This document shows positions 19,190 to 27,559 of a stretch of 64,000 nt of DNA, one piece after another. Source of the stretch: Vicinamibacterales bacterium (GTDB lineage: Bacteria > Acidobacteriota > Vicinamibacteria > Vicinamibacterales > SCN-69-37); assembly GCA_030827135.1 (NCBI GenBank), contig JAURFE010000006.1, forward strand, positions 1 to 64,000, in the 5' to 3' direction. The notes below the pieces were generated by a model, which searched no databases, had not been told where the DNA came from, and worked only from the letters and a program-made list of their open reading frames with translations. A program made the translations under genes and the position numbers. Numbering within the stretch: position 1 is the first letter of the stretch; each line of letters opens with the position of its first letter.

Positions 19190-20044
19190 TCAGTTCATGA
19201 AGGTGCAGGCGGTGGCCGGTGTCCCCGGGGGCGCGGCGATAGCCGCTGAGACCAGGTCGGCCAGATGCCGGTAGCCGGCGTCATTCGGGTGGAAGCCGTC
19301 GGACGAGTAGTGCCCGGGGTCGTACATCGGGGCCTGACACATGAGGTCGATGACGAGGACGTTCGCGGACCGGGTGGCGTTCATGGCGGCCGAGTAGCCC
19401 ACCGCAAGCCGGCGCATCCACTCCCGCTCGGTGGCAGTGAGCCCGGTGGCATAGGGCAGCCGGGACAGGTTGGGCAGGTTCAGCACAATGACCTTGGCGG
19501 TTGTGGCCCGGGCCCGGATGCCGGAGACCAGATCCTGGAATTCCTGCGCGAAGGACGCGATCTGGGTGGTGATGTACGCATCCACATTGCCATTGGCCTG
19601 GCCGGCCTTGACGGCGGCCGCGACGACGTTGACGTCATTCCCGCCGGCAAACAGGGTCACAAGCGTGGAGGCCCTCGGGACAAACGGCATTTGACCGTCA
19701 ATGAAATTGGTCACCGGGTCCCGCCCGACGGCCTTGCCCAGGTCCATCAACCGGCGGCTGACGACCGCCCCGGGAATGCCCAGGTTGGTGTCCGAAAAAT
19801 CCGGATGGGCCGATTTCAGGCGCCGGCTGACGGTCTGGACGTAGCCCGTCCCGTCCGGACACGCGGCAAACGGCTGGCAGACCACGGAGCCCCCGTAGCC
19901 AATGGCGTCACTGGCACCCACGGCCGAATACCGCACCGCGCCAACCGGCAGCCCCGGCTCGGTGGGGGTCTTCAAGGCCTCGCAGGCGCTCAGTGTGGCG
20001 GCCAACAGCAGCGCAAGAACAGGTCGCAGAAGGCGATGCACCAT
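19190..20044 (-). CDS. SGNH/GDSL-family hydrolase, probable lipoprotein
   Basis: The 284-residue product starts MVHRLLRPVLALLLAATLSAC, a lipoprotein signal with lipobox LSAC, so it is likely anchored in a membrane. SGNH blocks are visible. Block I is SAVGASDAIGYG (Ser replaces the GDS context as GAS-D, common in this subgroup), followed by TLVTLFAGGNDVN (block III Asn) and SSDGFHPNDAGYRHLAD (catalytic Asp and His). The enzyme probably cleaves an ester on a lipid or carbohydrate; the substrate is unknown. The frame extends upstream into the palindrome at 20078-20134, but the ATG at 20044 is chosen for the signal peptide. Confidence 0.85.
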   Translation of the reverse strand: MVHRLLRPVLALLLAATLSACEALKTPTEPGLPVGAVRYSAVGASDAIGYGGSVVCQPFAACPDGTGYVQTVSRRLKSAHPDFSDTNLGIPGAVVSRRLMDLGKAVGRDPVTNFIDGQMPFVPRASTLVTLFAGGNDVNVVAAAVKAGQANGNVDAYITTQIASFAQEFQDLVSGIRARATTAKVIVLNLPNLSRLPYATGLTATEREWMRRLAVGYSAAMNATRSANVLVIDLMCQAPMYDPGHYSSDGFHPNDAGYRHLADLVSAAIAAPPGTPATACTFMN

Positions 20045-20077
20045 GGTCCTCTCGGTTGTTGGGGGGCACCCCATTAT

Positions 20078-20134
20078 AAGAAAAAGACGTCGGGAGGTTT
20101 TTTTCACGAAAAAGCCTCCCGACGTCTGTTTCTT
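20078..20134. terminator. Palindromic terminator, copy 1, after the globin gene
   Basis: AAAGACGTCGGGAGG and CCTCCCGACGTCT form a 20-base arm pair (one mismatch over the full arms) around a T/A-rich loop. T-runs occur on both strands, so it could end transcripts in either direction. It starts two bases after the globin stop on the minus strand. Copy 2 at 20528-20586 has the same stem sequence. Confidence 0.85.
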
Positions 20135-20135
20135 G

Positions 20136-20516
20136 TCAACTGCGGTTCACCATAAACGTCGCGGTCTGGTCGAAAAAACTCCGCAACGTGTCGGTAATGT
20201 CGGCCGGCAAGGCGGCCTGGTCGAGCGCACTGGACATGAGCTGCATCCAGCGGTCGCGCGCCGCCTGGTCGATCGCAAACGGCGCGTGGCGCTGACGCAG
20301 CCGCGGGTGCCCGCGCTGCTGAATATAGCGATCCGGCCCGCCAAACCGGCCGATCAGGAAGTCCCGGAGCCTCGCTTCCGCGCCGGCCATGTCGTCGGGC
20401 GGATACATCGGACCCAGGATGTCGTCGTCGGGAACCTGCGCATAAAACGCCCGCACCAGGCGTGCAAAGCCGTCCTCGCCGATGCGGCTGTAAATTTGGA
20501 GTTCACCAATCTGCAT
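20136..20516 (-). CDS. Truncated hemoglobin, group II type
   Basis: The 126-residue protein shows the truncated-globin pattern: YSRIGEDGFARLVRAFYAQV (helices A-B), LGPMYPPDDMAGAEARLRDF, IGRFGGPDRYIQQRGHPRLR with the proximal His region (RGHPRLRQRHAPF), and ARDRWMQLMSSALDQA. The PMYP and FGGP-x-x-Y features place it in group II (trHbO-like). Such proteins bind oxygen or detoxify nitric oxide and peroxide. The ATG at 20516 is chosen because the long upstream frame runs through the palindrome and lacks globin sequence. It is bounded on both sides by near-identical terminators, so it may need its own promoter. Confidence 0.9.
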   Translation of the reverse strand: MQIGELQIYSRIGEDGFARLVRAFYAQVPDDDILGPMYPPDDMAGAEARLRDFLIGRFGGPDRYIQQRGHPRLRQRHAPFAIDQAARDRWMQLMSSALDQAALPADITDTLRSFFDQTATFMVNRS

Positions 20517-20527
20517 TTTTGTTGTCC

Positions 20528-20586
20528 AAGAAAGGAAAAAGACGTCGGGAGGCTTTTCAACGAAAAAGCCTCCCGACGTCTTTTCT
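20528..20586. terminator. Palindromic terminator, copy 2, after rimO
   Basis: AAAAAGACGTCGGGAGGC pairs with GCCTCCCGACGTCTTTT around a short loop, with T-runs on both strands. It touches the rimO stop codon on the minus strand. The stem is identical to that of copy 1 450 bases away, which suggests duplication or conversion. Confidence 0.85.
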
Positions 20587-21949
20587 AGATGGGGGTGACG
20601 ACGAGGTCGTAGCCGCGGGCGCCGGTGATGGTGGCGTCCACCAGGGAGCCGGGGACCAGCGTCGCCGGGTCGCACTGGTCAAAGACCACGAGCGCGTCGA
20701 TGTCGGGCGCCTGGCCTTCGAGGCGGCCCAGCACGACCAGGTCGGAGTCCGGCGACGGCCCGTCGACCATGACACGGACAGTCTGGCCCTTCCGGGCCTT
20801 CATCCGCGCGGCCACGATTTGCTTCTGCAGCTTCATCACACGGTCGCGCCGCGCCTTCTTCTCGGCCGCCGGGACGTCATCGACCATCTCGAATGCGCGC
20901 GTGTCTTCCTCGTGCGAATACGTGAACACCCCGACGTGATCGAAGTTGGTGTCGCGCACAAACGACAGCAGTTGCTCAACATCCTGCTCGGTCTCCCCAG
21001 GGAAACCGACGATGAAGGTCGTACGAAGGGTGACATCGGGCAGGAACCGCCGGATCCGCGCGAGCAATTTGTCGTAGCTGTCGCGATTGCCGGGGCGTCG
21101 CATGCGGCGCAACACATCCGCCGACGCGTGCTGCAGCGGCAGGTCGATATAGCGGCAGACCTTTGGGCACTCCGCCATCGCCTGCAACACGTCGTCGGTA
21201 ATCGTCGTGGGGTAGAGGTAGAGCAACCGGATCCAGGCGAGGCCTTCGACCTCGTTCAGACGCCGGAGCAACTCGGCGAGGGCTCCACGTCTGCCCTTGT
21301 CGATCCCGAAGAATGTTGTGTCCTGCGAAATCAGAAGCAGCTCGCGCACGCCGCGGGAGGCGAGTGATTCGGCCTCCTGCACAATCGCGTCGATGTCGCG
21401 GCTGCGATAACTGCCGCGCAAGGTCGGGATGATGCAGAACGCACACGTATAGTCGCAGCCTTCCGCGATCTTCACGTAGGCGAAATGTTTGGGGGTGGTC
21501 TGGACGCGCGGAGTGTCTGCGCCGTAGAGATAAGTAATCTGTGGTGCCGGGTGCTCAGTGCCGGTGGCTTCCGCTCGCGAGCGAAACAACCGCATCGGTG
21601 TCGGCTGTCCGGCGATCGCAGGCACGATGTCGGGGACCTCGCCGGTGCCGAGGCACACGTCGATTTCAGGAATTTCGGCTTGAAGCTGGTCGCGGTACCG
21701 CTCGGCCAGACAGCCCGTGACGATCAGCTTCTTGCACGACCCGTCGCGTTTGTACTGCGCCATCTCCAGGATGGCATCCACCGATTCCTCTTTCGCGTTG
21801 TCGATGAACGCACACGTGTTGACGACGATCACGTCCGCAGTGGACGCATCACTGGTCAACTCGTGACCGGCCGCCTGCGCCATGCCCAGCATGACCTCGC
21901 CATCGACGAGATTCTTCGGGCAGCCGAGCGATACAAAACCGATCTTCAC
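20585..21949 (-). CDS. rimO: Ribosomal protein S12 methylthiotransferase RimO
   Basis: The 454-residue radical SAM enzyme adds a methylthio group to an Asp of ribosomal protein S12. Visible parts are the N-terminal UPF0004 domain with [29 protein letters not shown] and VTGCLAER (three Cys for the second cluster), then the radical SAM motif [22 protein letters not shown] (CxxxCxxC), and a C-terminal TRAM domain. GCPKNLVD favours RimO over MiaB. The GTG at 21949 is the best start because it overlaps the asnS stop as GTGA and gives the normal N terminus. The longer upstream frame is inside asnS. Confidence 0.95.
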   Translation of the reverse strand: MKIGFVSLGCPKNLVDGEVMLGMAQAAGHELTSDASTADVIVVNTCAFIDNAKEESVDAILEMAQYKRDGSCKKLIVTGCLAERYRDQLQAEIPEIDVCLGTGEVPDIVPAIAGQPTPMRLFRSRAEATGTEHPAPQITYLYGADTPRVQTTPKHFAYVKIAEGCDYTCAFCIIPTLRGSYRSRDIDAIVQEAESLASRGVRELLLISQDTTFFGIDKGRRGALAELLRRLNEVEGLAWIRLLYLYPTTITDDVLQAMAECPKVCRYIDLPLQHASADVLRRMRRPGNRDSYDKLLARIRRFLPDVTLRTTFIVGFPGETEQDVEQLLSFVRDTNFDHVGVFTYSHEEDTRAFEMVDDVPAAEKKARRDRVMKLQKQIVAARMKARKGQTVRVMVDGPSPDSDLVVLGRLEGQAPDIDALVVFDQCDPATLVPGSLVDATITGARGYDLVVTPI

Positions 21950-23238
21950 GGGTACATCCGATACAGCATCCGGGGGTAGGGAATCGCTTCGCGCAGATGG
22001 TCGAGTCCGCAGATCCAGGACACGACGCGTTCGATGCCCATGCCGAAGCCGGCGTGCGGCACGCTGCCGAACCGGCGCAGGTCGAGATACCACTCGAACG
22101 CTTCCTGCGGCAGATTGTGCTCCTTGATGCGCTTCAACAGCAGGTCGAGGTCCTCGAGGCGCTGACCGCCGCCGATGATCTCCCCATATCCTTCCGGCGC
22201 GAGGATGTCGACCGACAGCGACACTTCAGGACGCCCGTCCATCGGCTTGAAATAAAACGCCTTGATTTCGCTCGGATACCCGGTGACCGCGACGGGGCCG
22301 TCAAAGTGCTCTGACAGCGCCGTTTCGTCAGGGCTTCCAAAGTCCCCGCCCCACTCAAACGGCAGCCCTTTACTCTTCAGCAACGTCACCGCATCGTCAT
22401 ACGTGATGCGCGCGAAGGGTTTCGCAATGCGTTCCAGCTTCGTGGTGTCCCGTTCAAGCACCTTCAACTCGCGCTGCTTCTTTTCGAGCACGCGCCCGAC
22501 CACCGAGACGACGAGGCCCTGGGCGAGCTCAATGATGTCCTCGAGGTTGGCATACGCCACCTCGGGTTCCACCATCCAGAACTCCGTGAGATGGCGACGG
22601 GTCTTCGACTTCTCCGCGCGGAATGTCGGGCCGAAGCAGTACACGCGGCCGAGGGCCATCGCGTTCGCTTCGTTGTAGAGCTGACCGCTCTGCGTCAGAT
22701 ACGCCGTCGCGTCGTCGAAGTACTGCACCGGGAAAAGCGTGGTCGTGCCCTCGCAGGCGGACGGCGTGAAGATCGGCGTGTCGGCCAGCACAAAGCCGAG
22801 GTTGTTGAAGTAGTCGCGGACCGCGTCGATCACTTCGTGCCGGATGCGCAGGACGGCCTGCTGCCGCTGCGAACGAATCCACAGGTGGCGCCGGTCCATG
22901 AGGAAGTCCACGCCATGTTCCTTCGGCGTGATGGGGAAGTCGGTCGCCGCACTCACCAGTTCGAGGCCGGTGACATCCAGTTCGAAGCCGCCCGGGGCCC
23001 GGGCATCCGCGCGCGCGGCGCCGTGGACGATGATGGCGCTTTCCTGGGAGAGGTGGCCGGCCACTTCAAATGTGTCGTCGCCGACCTGGGCCTTCGACAT
23101 GACGGCCTGGATGAACCCGGACCCGTCGCGCACCTGGAGGAAGTGAATCTTGCCGCTGGATCGGCGATTTGCCAGCCACCCCTTGATGGTGACCGGGGAG
23201 CCGACGTGCCTGGCGATGTCTTCGATGTAGACGTGCAT
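21946..23238 (-). CDS. asnS: Asparaginyl-tRNA synthetase
   Basis: The 430-residue class IIb synthetase charges tRNA-Asn. The N-terminal OB-fold reads [29 protein letters not shown]. The catalytic core shows motif 2 ([25 protein letters not shown]) and motif 3 ([15 protein letters not shown]). [21 protein letters not shown] distinguishes AsnRS from AspRS. The ATG at 23238 has an AGGTGGG ribosome site. Its stop overlaps the rimO start, so the two are translationally coupled. Confidence 0.95.
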   Translation of the reverse strand: MHVYIEDIARHVGSPVTIKGWLANRRSSGKIHFLQVRDGSGFIQAVMSKAQVGDDTFEVAGHLSQESAIIVHGAARADARAPGGFELDVTGLELVSAATDFPITPKEHGVDFLMDRRHLWIRSQRQQAVLRIRHEVIDAVRDYFNNLGFVLADTPIFTPSACEGTTTLFPVQYFDDATAYLTQSGQLYNEANAMALGRVYCFGPTFRAEKSKTRRHLTEFWMVEPEVAYANLEDIIELAQGLVVSVVGRVLEKKQRELKVLERDTTKLERIAKPFARITYDDAVTLLKSKGLPFEWGGDFGSPDETALSEHFDGPVAVTGYPSEIKAFYFKPMDGRPEVSLSVDILAPEGYGEIIGGGQRLEDLDLLLKRIKEHNLPQEAFEWYLDLRRFGSVPHAGFGMGIERVVSWICGLDHLREAIPYPRMLYRMYP

Positions 23239-23287
23239 CCCACCTAGTTTACGCCGGACCTGAAGGTCAGGTCTCCATTGGGTGGAT

Positions 23288-24286
23288 TCAGCGGAATTCT
23301 TCGACGTACCGGGCCAGCAGGTCCCGCAGGGGAGCAAACCGCTCGTACTTGTGGAGCTGGGCCCGGGCGTAGCGAAGGGTTCTGGGGATGTACTGGATGT
23401 AAACCGTGTTCGACTTGGCGGTGGTCTGGTAGCCGAACGTGCCGAGCGCCTTGATGTTGCGCTGCAGGGCCATCTCGTCGAACCGACGGCGGAAGTCGGG
23501 GCCTTCCGCAGACCGGCCGGCCAGTGCCAGGAAGTAGGCGAGCAGTTCGTCCACGTCCTCCTCGGAGATATCGACGTACGAGTCCCGAAGCAGCGACACC
23601 AGGTCGTAGGTGTCGGGGCCCATCCGGGCGTCCTGGAAGTCGATGATCCACAGCTGCCCGTGCGCGAGCATCAGATTCCGGCTGTGGTAATCGCGGTGAC
23701 ACAACACCCGAGGCTCTGCCGCCAGTGTGGCCACGAGCGCTCCAAGCTCCGCGCGCAGCGCATCCCGATCCCCCGGTGCAAACTCCACGCCGCGAAACGC
23801 TTCAAGAAAGTGCTTGATGAAGAAGTCCATCTCCCACGTGAGCTTCTCGACGTCAAACGCGATGCCGTACGGCACGTACTTCGGACTTGCGAGCTCCCGG
23901 CCACGCCGCTGCATCGTCTCGATGAACCCCACCGCCTGGCGATAGAGGGCCGCGTGTTCCGCCGACGGCGCCGCCCCGACATGCGCCTGCATCGTGACAT
24001 CGCCGAGGTCGCTCAGGGCGAGCACGCCGTGATCGGCCGCCTCACCGAGGATGGTCGGCACCGGCACGGGCATCGCGGCGAACAGCTCCGCGACGTTCAC
24101 AAAGGGCAGCGACCCATAGTCAAACGGCGCCGCATTCACCGCCAGGACAAACGACCGTCCCTGCCTGGGGATGACCCGGAAGTACCGGCGGTCGGACGCA
24201 TCGCCGGTCAGAGGCACGACGCGTGCGGACGTTTGTTTGGTGCGGTCGAGATAAATCTGGACGGGAGCGGGGAGCGCGCGAGACAC
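23288..24286 (-). CDS. Aminoglycoside-phosphotransferase-fold sugar kinase, AmgK-like
   Basis: The 332-residue protein has the APH kinase fold: a Gly/Asp loop ([13 protein letters not shown]), the catalytic loop [14 protein letters not shown] and the metal-binding [18 protein letters not shown]. This is the pattern of AmgK-type kinases that phosphorylate the anomeric position of N-acetylmuramic acid or N-acetylglucosamine. A sugar-1-phosphate nucleotidyltransferase is divergent next door, as in amgK-murU pairs, which supports a role in recycling cell-wall sugars. The frame continues upstream into the ATTGAGG array; the GTG at 24286 is the most likely start, but the exact start is uncertain. 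Confidence 0.82.
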   Translation of the reverse strand: MSRALPAPVQIYLDRTKQTSARVVPLTGDASDRRYFRVIPRQGRSFVLAVNAAPFDYGSLPFVNVAELFAAMPVPVPTILGEAADHGVLALSDLGDVTMQAHVGAAPSAEHAALYRQAVGFIETMQRRGRELASPKYVPYGIAFDVEKLTWEMDFFIKHFLEAFRGVEFAPGDRDALRAELGALVATLAAEPRVLCHRDYHSRNLMLAHGQLWIIDFQDARMGPDTYDLVSLLRDSYVDISEEDVDELLAYFLALAGRSAEGPDFRRRFDEMALQRNIKALGTFGYQTTAKSNTVYIQYIPRTLRYARAQLHKYERFAPLRDLLARYVEEFR

Positions 24287-24305
24287 GTGACTAGTGTACT
24301 CGCGC

Positions 24306-24419
24306 GCATTGAGGATTGAGGAGGGAGGATTGAGGATTGGCAATTGGAGGATTGCGGATTGTGTGATTGCGATTGAGGGATTGAGGGATTGAGGGATTGA
24401 GGGATTGAGGGATTGAGCG
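24306..24419. repeat. ATTGAGGG octamer array between divergent genes
   Basis: About 114 bases made almost only of GATTGAGG, GGATTGCG and ATTGAGGG words. The last third is a clean tandem of ATTGAGGG with exact 8-base period (about five or six copies). It fills the space between the AmgK-like gene and the nucleotidyltransferase, where both promoters would have to lie. The same words recur as a hairpin at 33881-33949. Confidence 0.9.
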
Positions 24420-24429
24420 ATGATTAAAC

Positions 24430-25326
24430 GTGATGCTGCCTACGATTGTCTTGACCGCCGGACTTGGCACTCGTCTCGCGCCGCTGACGCGGATGCTGGC
24501 CAAGCCGGCGGTGCCGGTGGCCGGCAAGGCGTTGGTGGTGCGCGTCCTTGAATGGCTCCAGCGGGAGGGCGTTCGGGACGTCGTCCTCAATCTCCACCAT
24601 CTGCCGGCGACCGTGACGGGCATTGTCGGCGATGGTGCGCAGTTCGGCCTGCGGGTTCGGTACTCCTGGGAGCGCGAGATCCTCGGGTCGGCCGGCGGTC
24701 CGAAGCGTGCCTTGTCCTTGTGGCCGGGGCACGACGGCCCGTGTCTCATCGTGAACGGCGACACCTTGACTGATTGCTCGCTGGCCCCCCTCATCGTGGC
24801 GCACGAGATCGCTCGCGCCGCCGGAGCCGTGGCCACGATGGCCGTGGTGCGGAATCCCCGTCCGGACCATTACAACGGGCTGCGTCTGGACGAGGACGGC
24901 CGGGTGCTCGCGGTGGTGCCGAAGGGCCACGCCGAAGAGACGTGGCATTTCATCGGCGTCCAGGTGGTGGAGTCGCGGGTCTTTGCGGACGTTCCTGCCG
25001 ACACACCTGCCGAAACTGTTGCCGGCATTTACCGCGATCTCGTGGCCCACCAGCCCGGCGCCATTCGCGCGTGGCGGGTCGACGCCCCATTCCTTGATGT
25101 CGGCACGCCGGCCGACTACCTGGATGCGGTGCTGCGTGTGGCGCGTGCGGAAGGCAAGGAAACAAACCCGGTGGTCGAGCCGCCGTGGACGCCGGACATG
25201 GCCCCTGCGGTCATCGATTCAACGGCGCGGCTTACGGAGTGTGTGGTGTGGCCGGGCGCTGTCGTCGGGCCTGGCACGACGCTTCAACGGTGCGTCGTGC
25301 TACCCGATGAGCTGGTGAGCGGATGA
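24430..25326 (+). CDS. Sugar-1-phosphate nucleotidyltransferase, MurU/mannose-1-P guanylyltransferase-like
   Basis: The 298-residue protein has the nucleotidyltransferase signature TIVLTAGLGTRLAPLTRMLAKP near the N terminus, an ILGSAGGPKRAL loop, and the metal-binding LIVNGDTLTD. The C terminus has part of a left-handed beta-helix (STARLTECVVWPGAVVGPGTTLQRCVV). It would make an NDP-sugar from a sugar-1-phosphate, probably the product of the divergent kinase. The start is GTG at 24430 or the ATG directly after it. The usual first residue context is xxAMILAAGxGxR; here it is LPTIVLTAGLGTR. The last codons (VSG, TGA) run directly into a GCGGATGA-type repeat. Confidence 0.88.
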   Translation: MMLPTIVLTAGLGTRLAPLTRMLAKPAVPVAGKALVVRVLEWLQREGVRDVVLNLHHLPATVTGIVGDGAQFGLRVRYSWEREILGSAGGPKRALSLWPGHDGPCLIVNGDTLTDCSLAPLIVAHEIARAAGAVATMAVVRNPRPDHYNGLRLDEDGRVLAVVPKGHAEETWHFIGVQVVESRVFADVPADTPAETVAGIYRDLVAHQPGAIRAWRVDAPFLDVGTPADYLDAVLRVARAEGKETNPVVEPPWTPDMAPAVIDSTARLTECVVWPGAVVGPGTTLQRCVVLPDELVSG

Positions 25327-25380
25327 GCGGCTGCGCGGATGGCATCTGCCCATCCGCCCAGCTGCCCATCCGCCCATCCG
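25326..25380. repeat. GCGGATG/CCGCCCAT octamer array
   Basis: GAGCGG, GCGGATGG, CCGCCCAG and CCGCCCAT units with mostly 8-base spacing fill the gap between the nucleotidyltransferase stop and the HtrA stop. The first half reads as GCGGATG and the second half as the complement, so the block can fold back on itself. Confidence 0.75.
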
Positions 25381-26946
25381 TTAGCGCTTACGAATCGGCA
25401 CCGACTGTTCGTCGCCGTCGCGCCACACTTTGACAACGATGAGCGAACCGGCGCGGGCGCTGCTGAGACGCTTGGCGACCTCATCGACTGACGTCACGGC
25501 CACGCCGTTGACGGCGAGGATGACGTCGCCCCGCGTAAACAGGCCCCGCGCCGCTCCGGACGGATCGACGTTGGCGACCACCGCGCCACCCTGCCCCTGT
25601 GGAATCCGCAGCTGGCGCGCGGTCGCCGGCGTGATCGGCTCGATCGAGAGGCCGAGGCCAATCTCGGTCGGCGCGTCAGGCTCCGGCGTGTTCTCCGGAC
25701 GTTCGTCACCGCCGGCGGTCTCCAACTCGGTCGCCAGGTCCAGTTCCTCGATCGTCACGTTCAGCGTCAGCGGCTTGCCGCCACGCACCACCTTGAGCGG
25801 CACCTTGGTCCCGGGCGCCGTCCGCGTGACCATGTTGATCAGGTCGTCGCTCTTGCTCACGGGCTTGCCGTTGTATTCCACGATGAAGTCGCCCGACTTC
25901 ACGCCGGCGAGATCCGCCGGTCCCTTCGGATTGACCTGGGAGACGAGGGCGGCGCCGGTGGACGGCAGCCCCAGGTCGCGCAGGTCGGCCGCGCTGATCG
26001 GCTGGTTCGACACGAGCACGCCGATGCGCCCGCGCACCACCTTGCCGCCGCGCAGTCCCGGCAGAATTTCCTTGACCGTGTTGATCGGCACCGCGAAGCC
26101 GATCCCGATGTTGCCGCCCGACCGGTCGGAGATGATCGCGGTGTTCACACCGACCACTTCACCCCGTACGTTGAGCAGGGGACCGCCCGAGTTGCCCCGG
26201 TTGATGGCGGCGTCGGTCTGAATCATTTCAAGGTCGCGCCCCGGGACCGGCCGGAGGTCCGCATCGGTCCTGGCCACCGCGCTGACCACGCCGACGGTCA
26301 CCGTGTTCGTGAAGCCGAACGGGCTGCCGATGGCCATGACCCAGTCGCCGGGGCCGAGCTGATCAGAATCACCAAACCTGGCTTCGGTCAGCGGCGCTTC
26401 CGGCATCTCGGTCAACTGCAGCAACGCGCTGTCGGTCAGCACATCGCGGCCGACCACCTTGGCCGACAGACCCGACTCAAGCCCATTCGGGTCCATGCCG
26501 TAGAGAAACACCTCGATGCTCGACGCATCTTCCACCACGTGGTTGTTCGTCAGGATGTAGCCCGCCTTGTCGATCACAAAGCCACTGCCACCCCCTTCAG
26601 CCGGCGGCAACTGCGGCGCGGGCTGCTGACGGCCACGGGGCTGCCCGGGCATCTGGAAGAACTCTTCGAGCAGGCCCCCGCCGCCCTGGCCACCACCGGG
26701 GGCGGCGCGACGCTCCGTGCGCGTCCGGATGCTCACGACGACCGGATTCTGCGACGAGGCGATCGTCCTGAAAGTGGACGCATCCAGCGGCCCTTCCAGG
26801 GGCGCGCTGTTGGTGGCCGGAATATTCACCGTGCCGGCAAAGGACGCGGGTGTCAGATCCAGCTGTGACGCGATCACCATGCCGGCCGCCAACGAGGCGA
26901 CGGCGATCAGGAAACCATAGAAGAACGTGGCTTTACGGTTCGACAT
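25381..26946 (-). CDS. HtrA/DegP-like periplasmic serine protease
   Basis: The 521-residue Do-type protease has an N-terminal membrane anchor or signal (FFYGFLIAVASLAAGMVIASQL), then a trypsin-like domain with His136 (ILTNNHVVED), Asp172 (TDSALLQL) and Ser253 (GNSGGPLLNV). Two PDZ domains follow (PISAADLRDLGLPSTGALV-like near 325-410 and LRIPQGQGGAVVANVDPSGAA near 450-510). A Gly-rich loop (APGGGQGGGGLLEEFFQMPG) precedes the His, like the LA loop of DegP. It would degrade or refold misfolded envelope proteins. It stands alone, convergent with the nucleotidyltransferase. Confidence 0.94.
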   Translation of the reverse strand: MSNRKATFFYGFLIAVASLAAGMVIASQLDLTPASFAGTVNIPATNSAPLEGPLDASTFRTIASSQNPVVVSIRTRTERRAAPGGGQGGGGLLEEFFQMPGQPRGRQQPAPQLPPAEGGGSGFVIDKAGYILTNNHVVEDASSIEVFLYGMDPNGLESGLSAKVVGRDVLTDSALLQLTEMPEAPLTEARFGDSDQLGPGDWVMAIGSPFGFTNTVTVGVVSAVARTDADLRPVPGRDLEMIQTDAAINRGNSGGPLLNVRGEVVGVNTAIISDRSGGNIGIGFAVPINTVKEILPGLRGGKVVRGRIGVLVSNQPISAADLRDLGLPSTGAALVSQVNPKGPADLAGVKSGDFIVEYNGKPVSKSDDLINMVTRTAPGTKVPLKVVRGGKPLTLNVTIEELDLATELETAGGDERPENTPEPDAPTEIGLGLSIEPITPATARQLRIPQGQGGAVVANVDPSGAARGLFTRGDVILAVNGVAVTSVDEVAKRLSSARAGSLIVVKVWRDGDEQSVPIRKR

Positions 26947-27083
26947 TGCTTTCAGCTCCCAACCTTGTGGAGTTATGTGGCGCCGATGGGCGCCAGAATC
27001 AGGGAATCAGCAGTATACCCAACCGGTAGGACGGCCCCGGACGCCGGAAAGTTTTGGGAAGACCGCCCCTATTAACACCGGTT

Positions 27084-27542
27084 TTACATTTCACCGTTCC
27101 AGTCCTCAGGCTCGGGCGCCGTGGACCGGAACACTTCGAGATGCCATTTCCCGCCGCCCCAGGGCTCGATGATGTCGGCCGCGATCACGTCCACGAGGAT
27201 TTCGTGGAATGTACGCTGCTCGGGGTCCTTGTCGAGGTGGTACGCCGGGTCGTCCCAGGTAAAGGTCGGGTAGAGCAGCACCGTCAGAAACAGGTCAAAG
27301 CCATCGTCAATCACCGTGATCATGCCGACCGGCCGTTTCTGGGTCGCGTGATAGACGAGGTACTTCTCGGCGCTTTGCGCCCGGATGTACCGCTTGAGGG
27401 TGAACTCGCGGGCGACGATGTCCTCGACGGCGATCTTCTTGTCCCAGCAGTCGCGGCAGTAGCGCTCGTCGCCGCGCGGTTCGACGACCTCCTTGGCGCT
27501 GCAGAGCGCACACCGGATGGGTTCCGTCCCTTTTCGAGCCAT
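27084..27542 (-). CDS. Zinc-ribbon-containing protein of unknown function
   Basis: The 152-residue protein starts with a four-cysteine zinc ribbon (IRCALCSAKEVVE...RYCRDCWDKK; pairs CxxC about 17 residues apart). It is followed by an alpha/beta region (YLVYHATQKRPVGMITVIDDGFDLFLTVLLYPTFTWDDPAY) and a Trp-rich end (EPWGGGKWHLEVFR). No signal peptide is visible, so it is cytoplasmic. I do not recognise a named family. It is downstream of glycogen phosphorylase on the same strand, 17 bases away. Confidence 0.6.
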   Translation of the reverse strand: MARKGTEPIRCALCSAKEVVEPRGDERYCRDCWDKKIAVEDIVAREFTLKRYIRAQSAEKYLVYHATQKRPVGMITVIDDGFDLFLTVLLYPTFTWDDPAYHLDKDPEQRTFHEILVDVIAADIIEPWGGGKWHLEVFRSTAPEPEDWNGEM

Positions 27543-27559
27543 GCGTCAGTGGTCCAATT

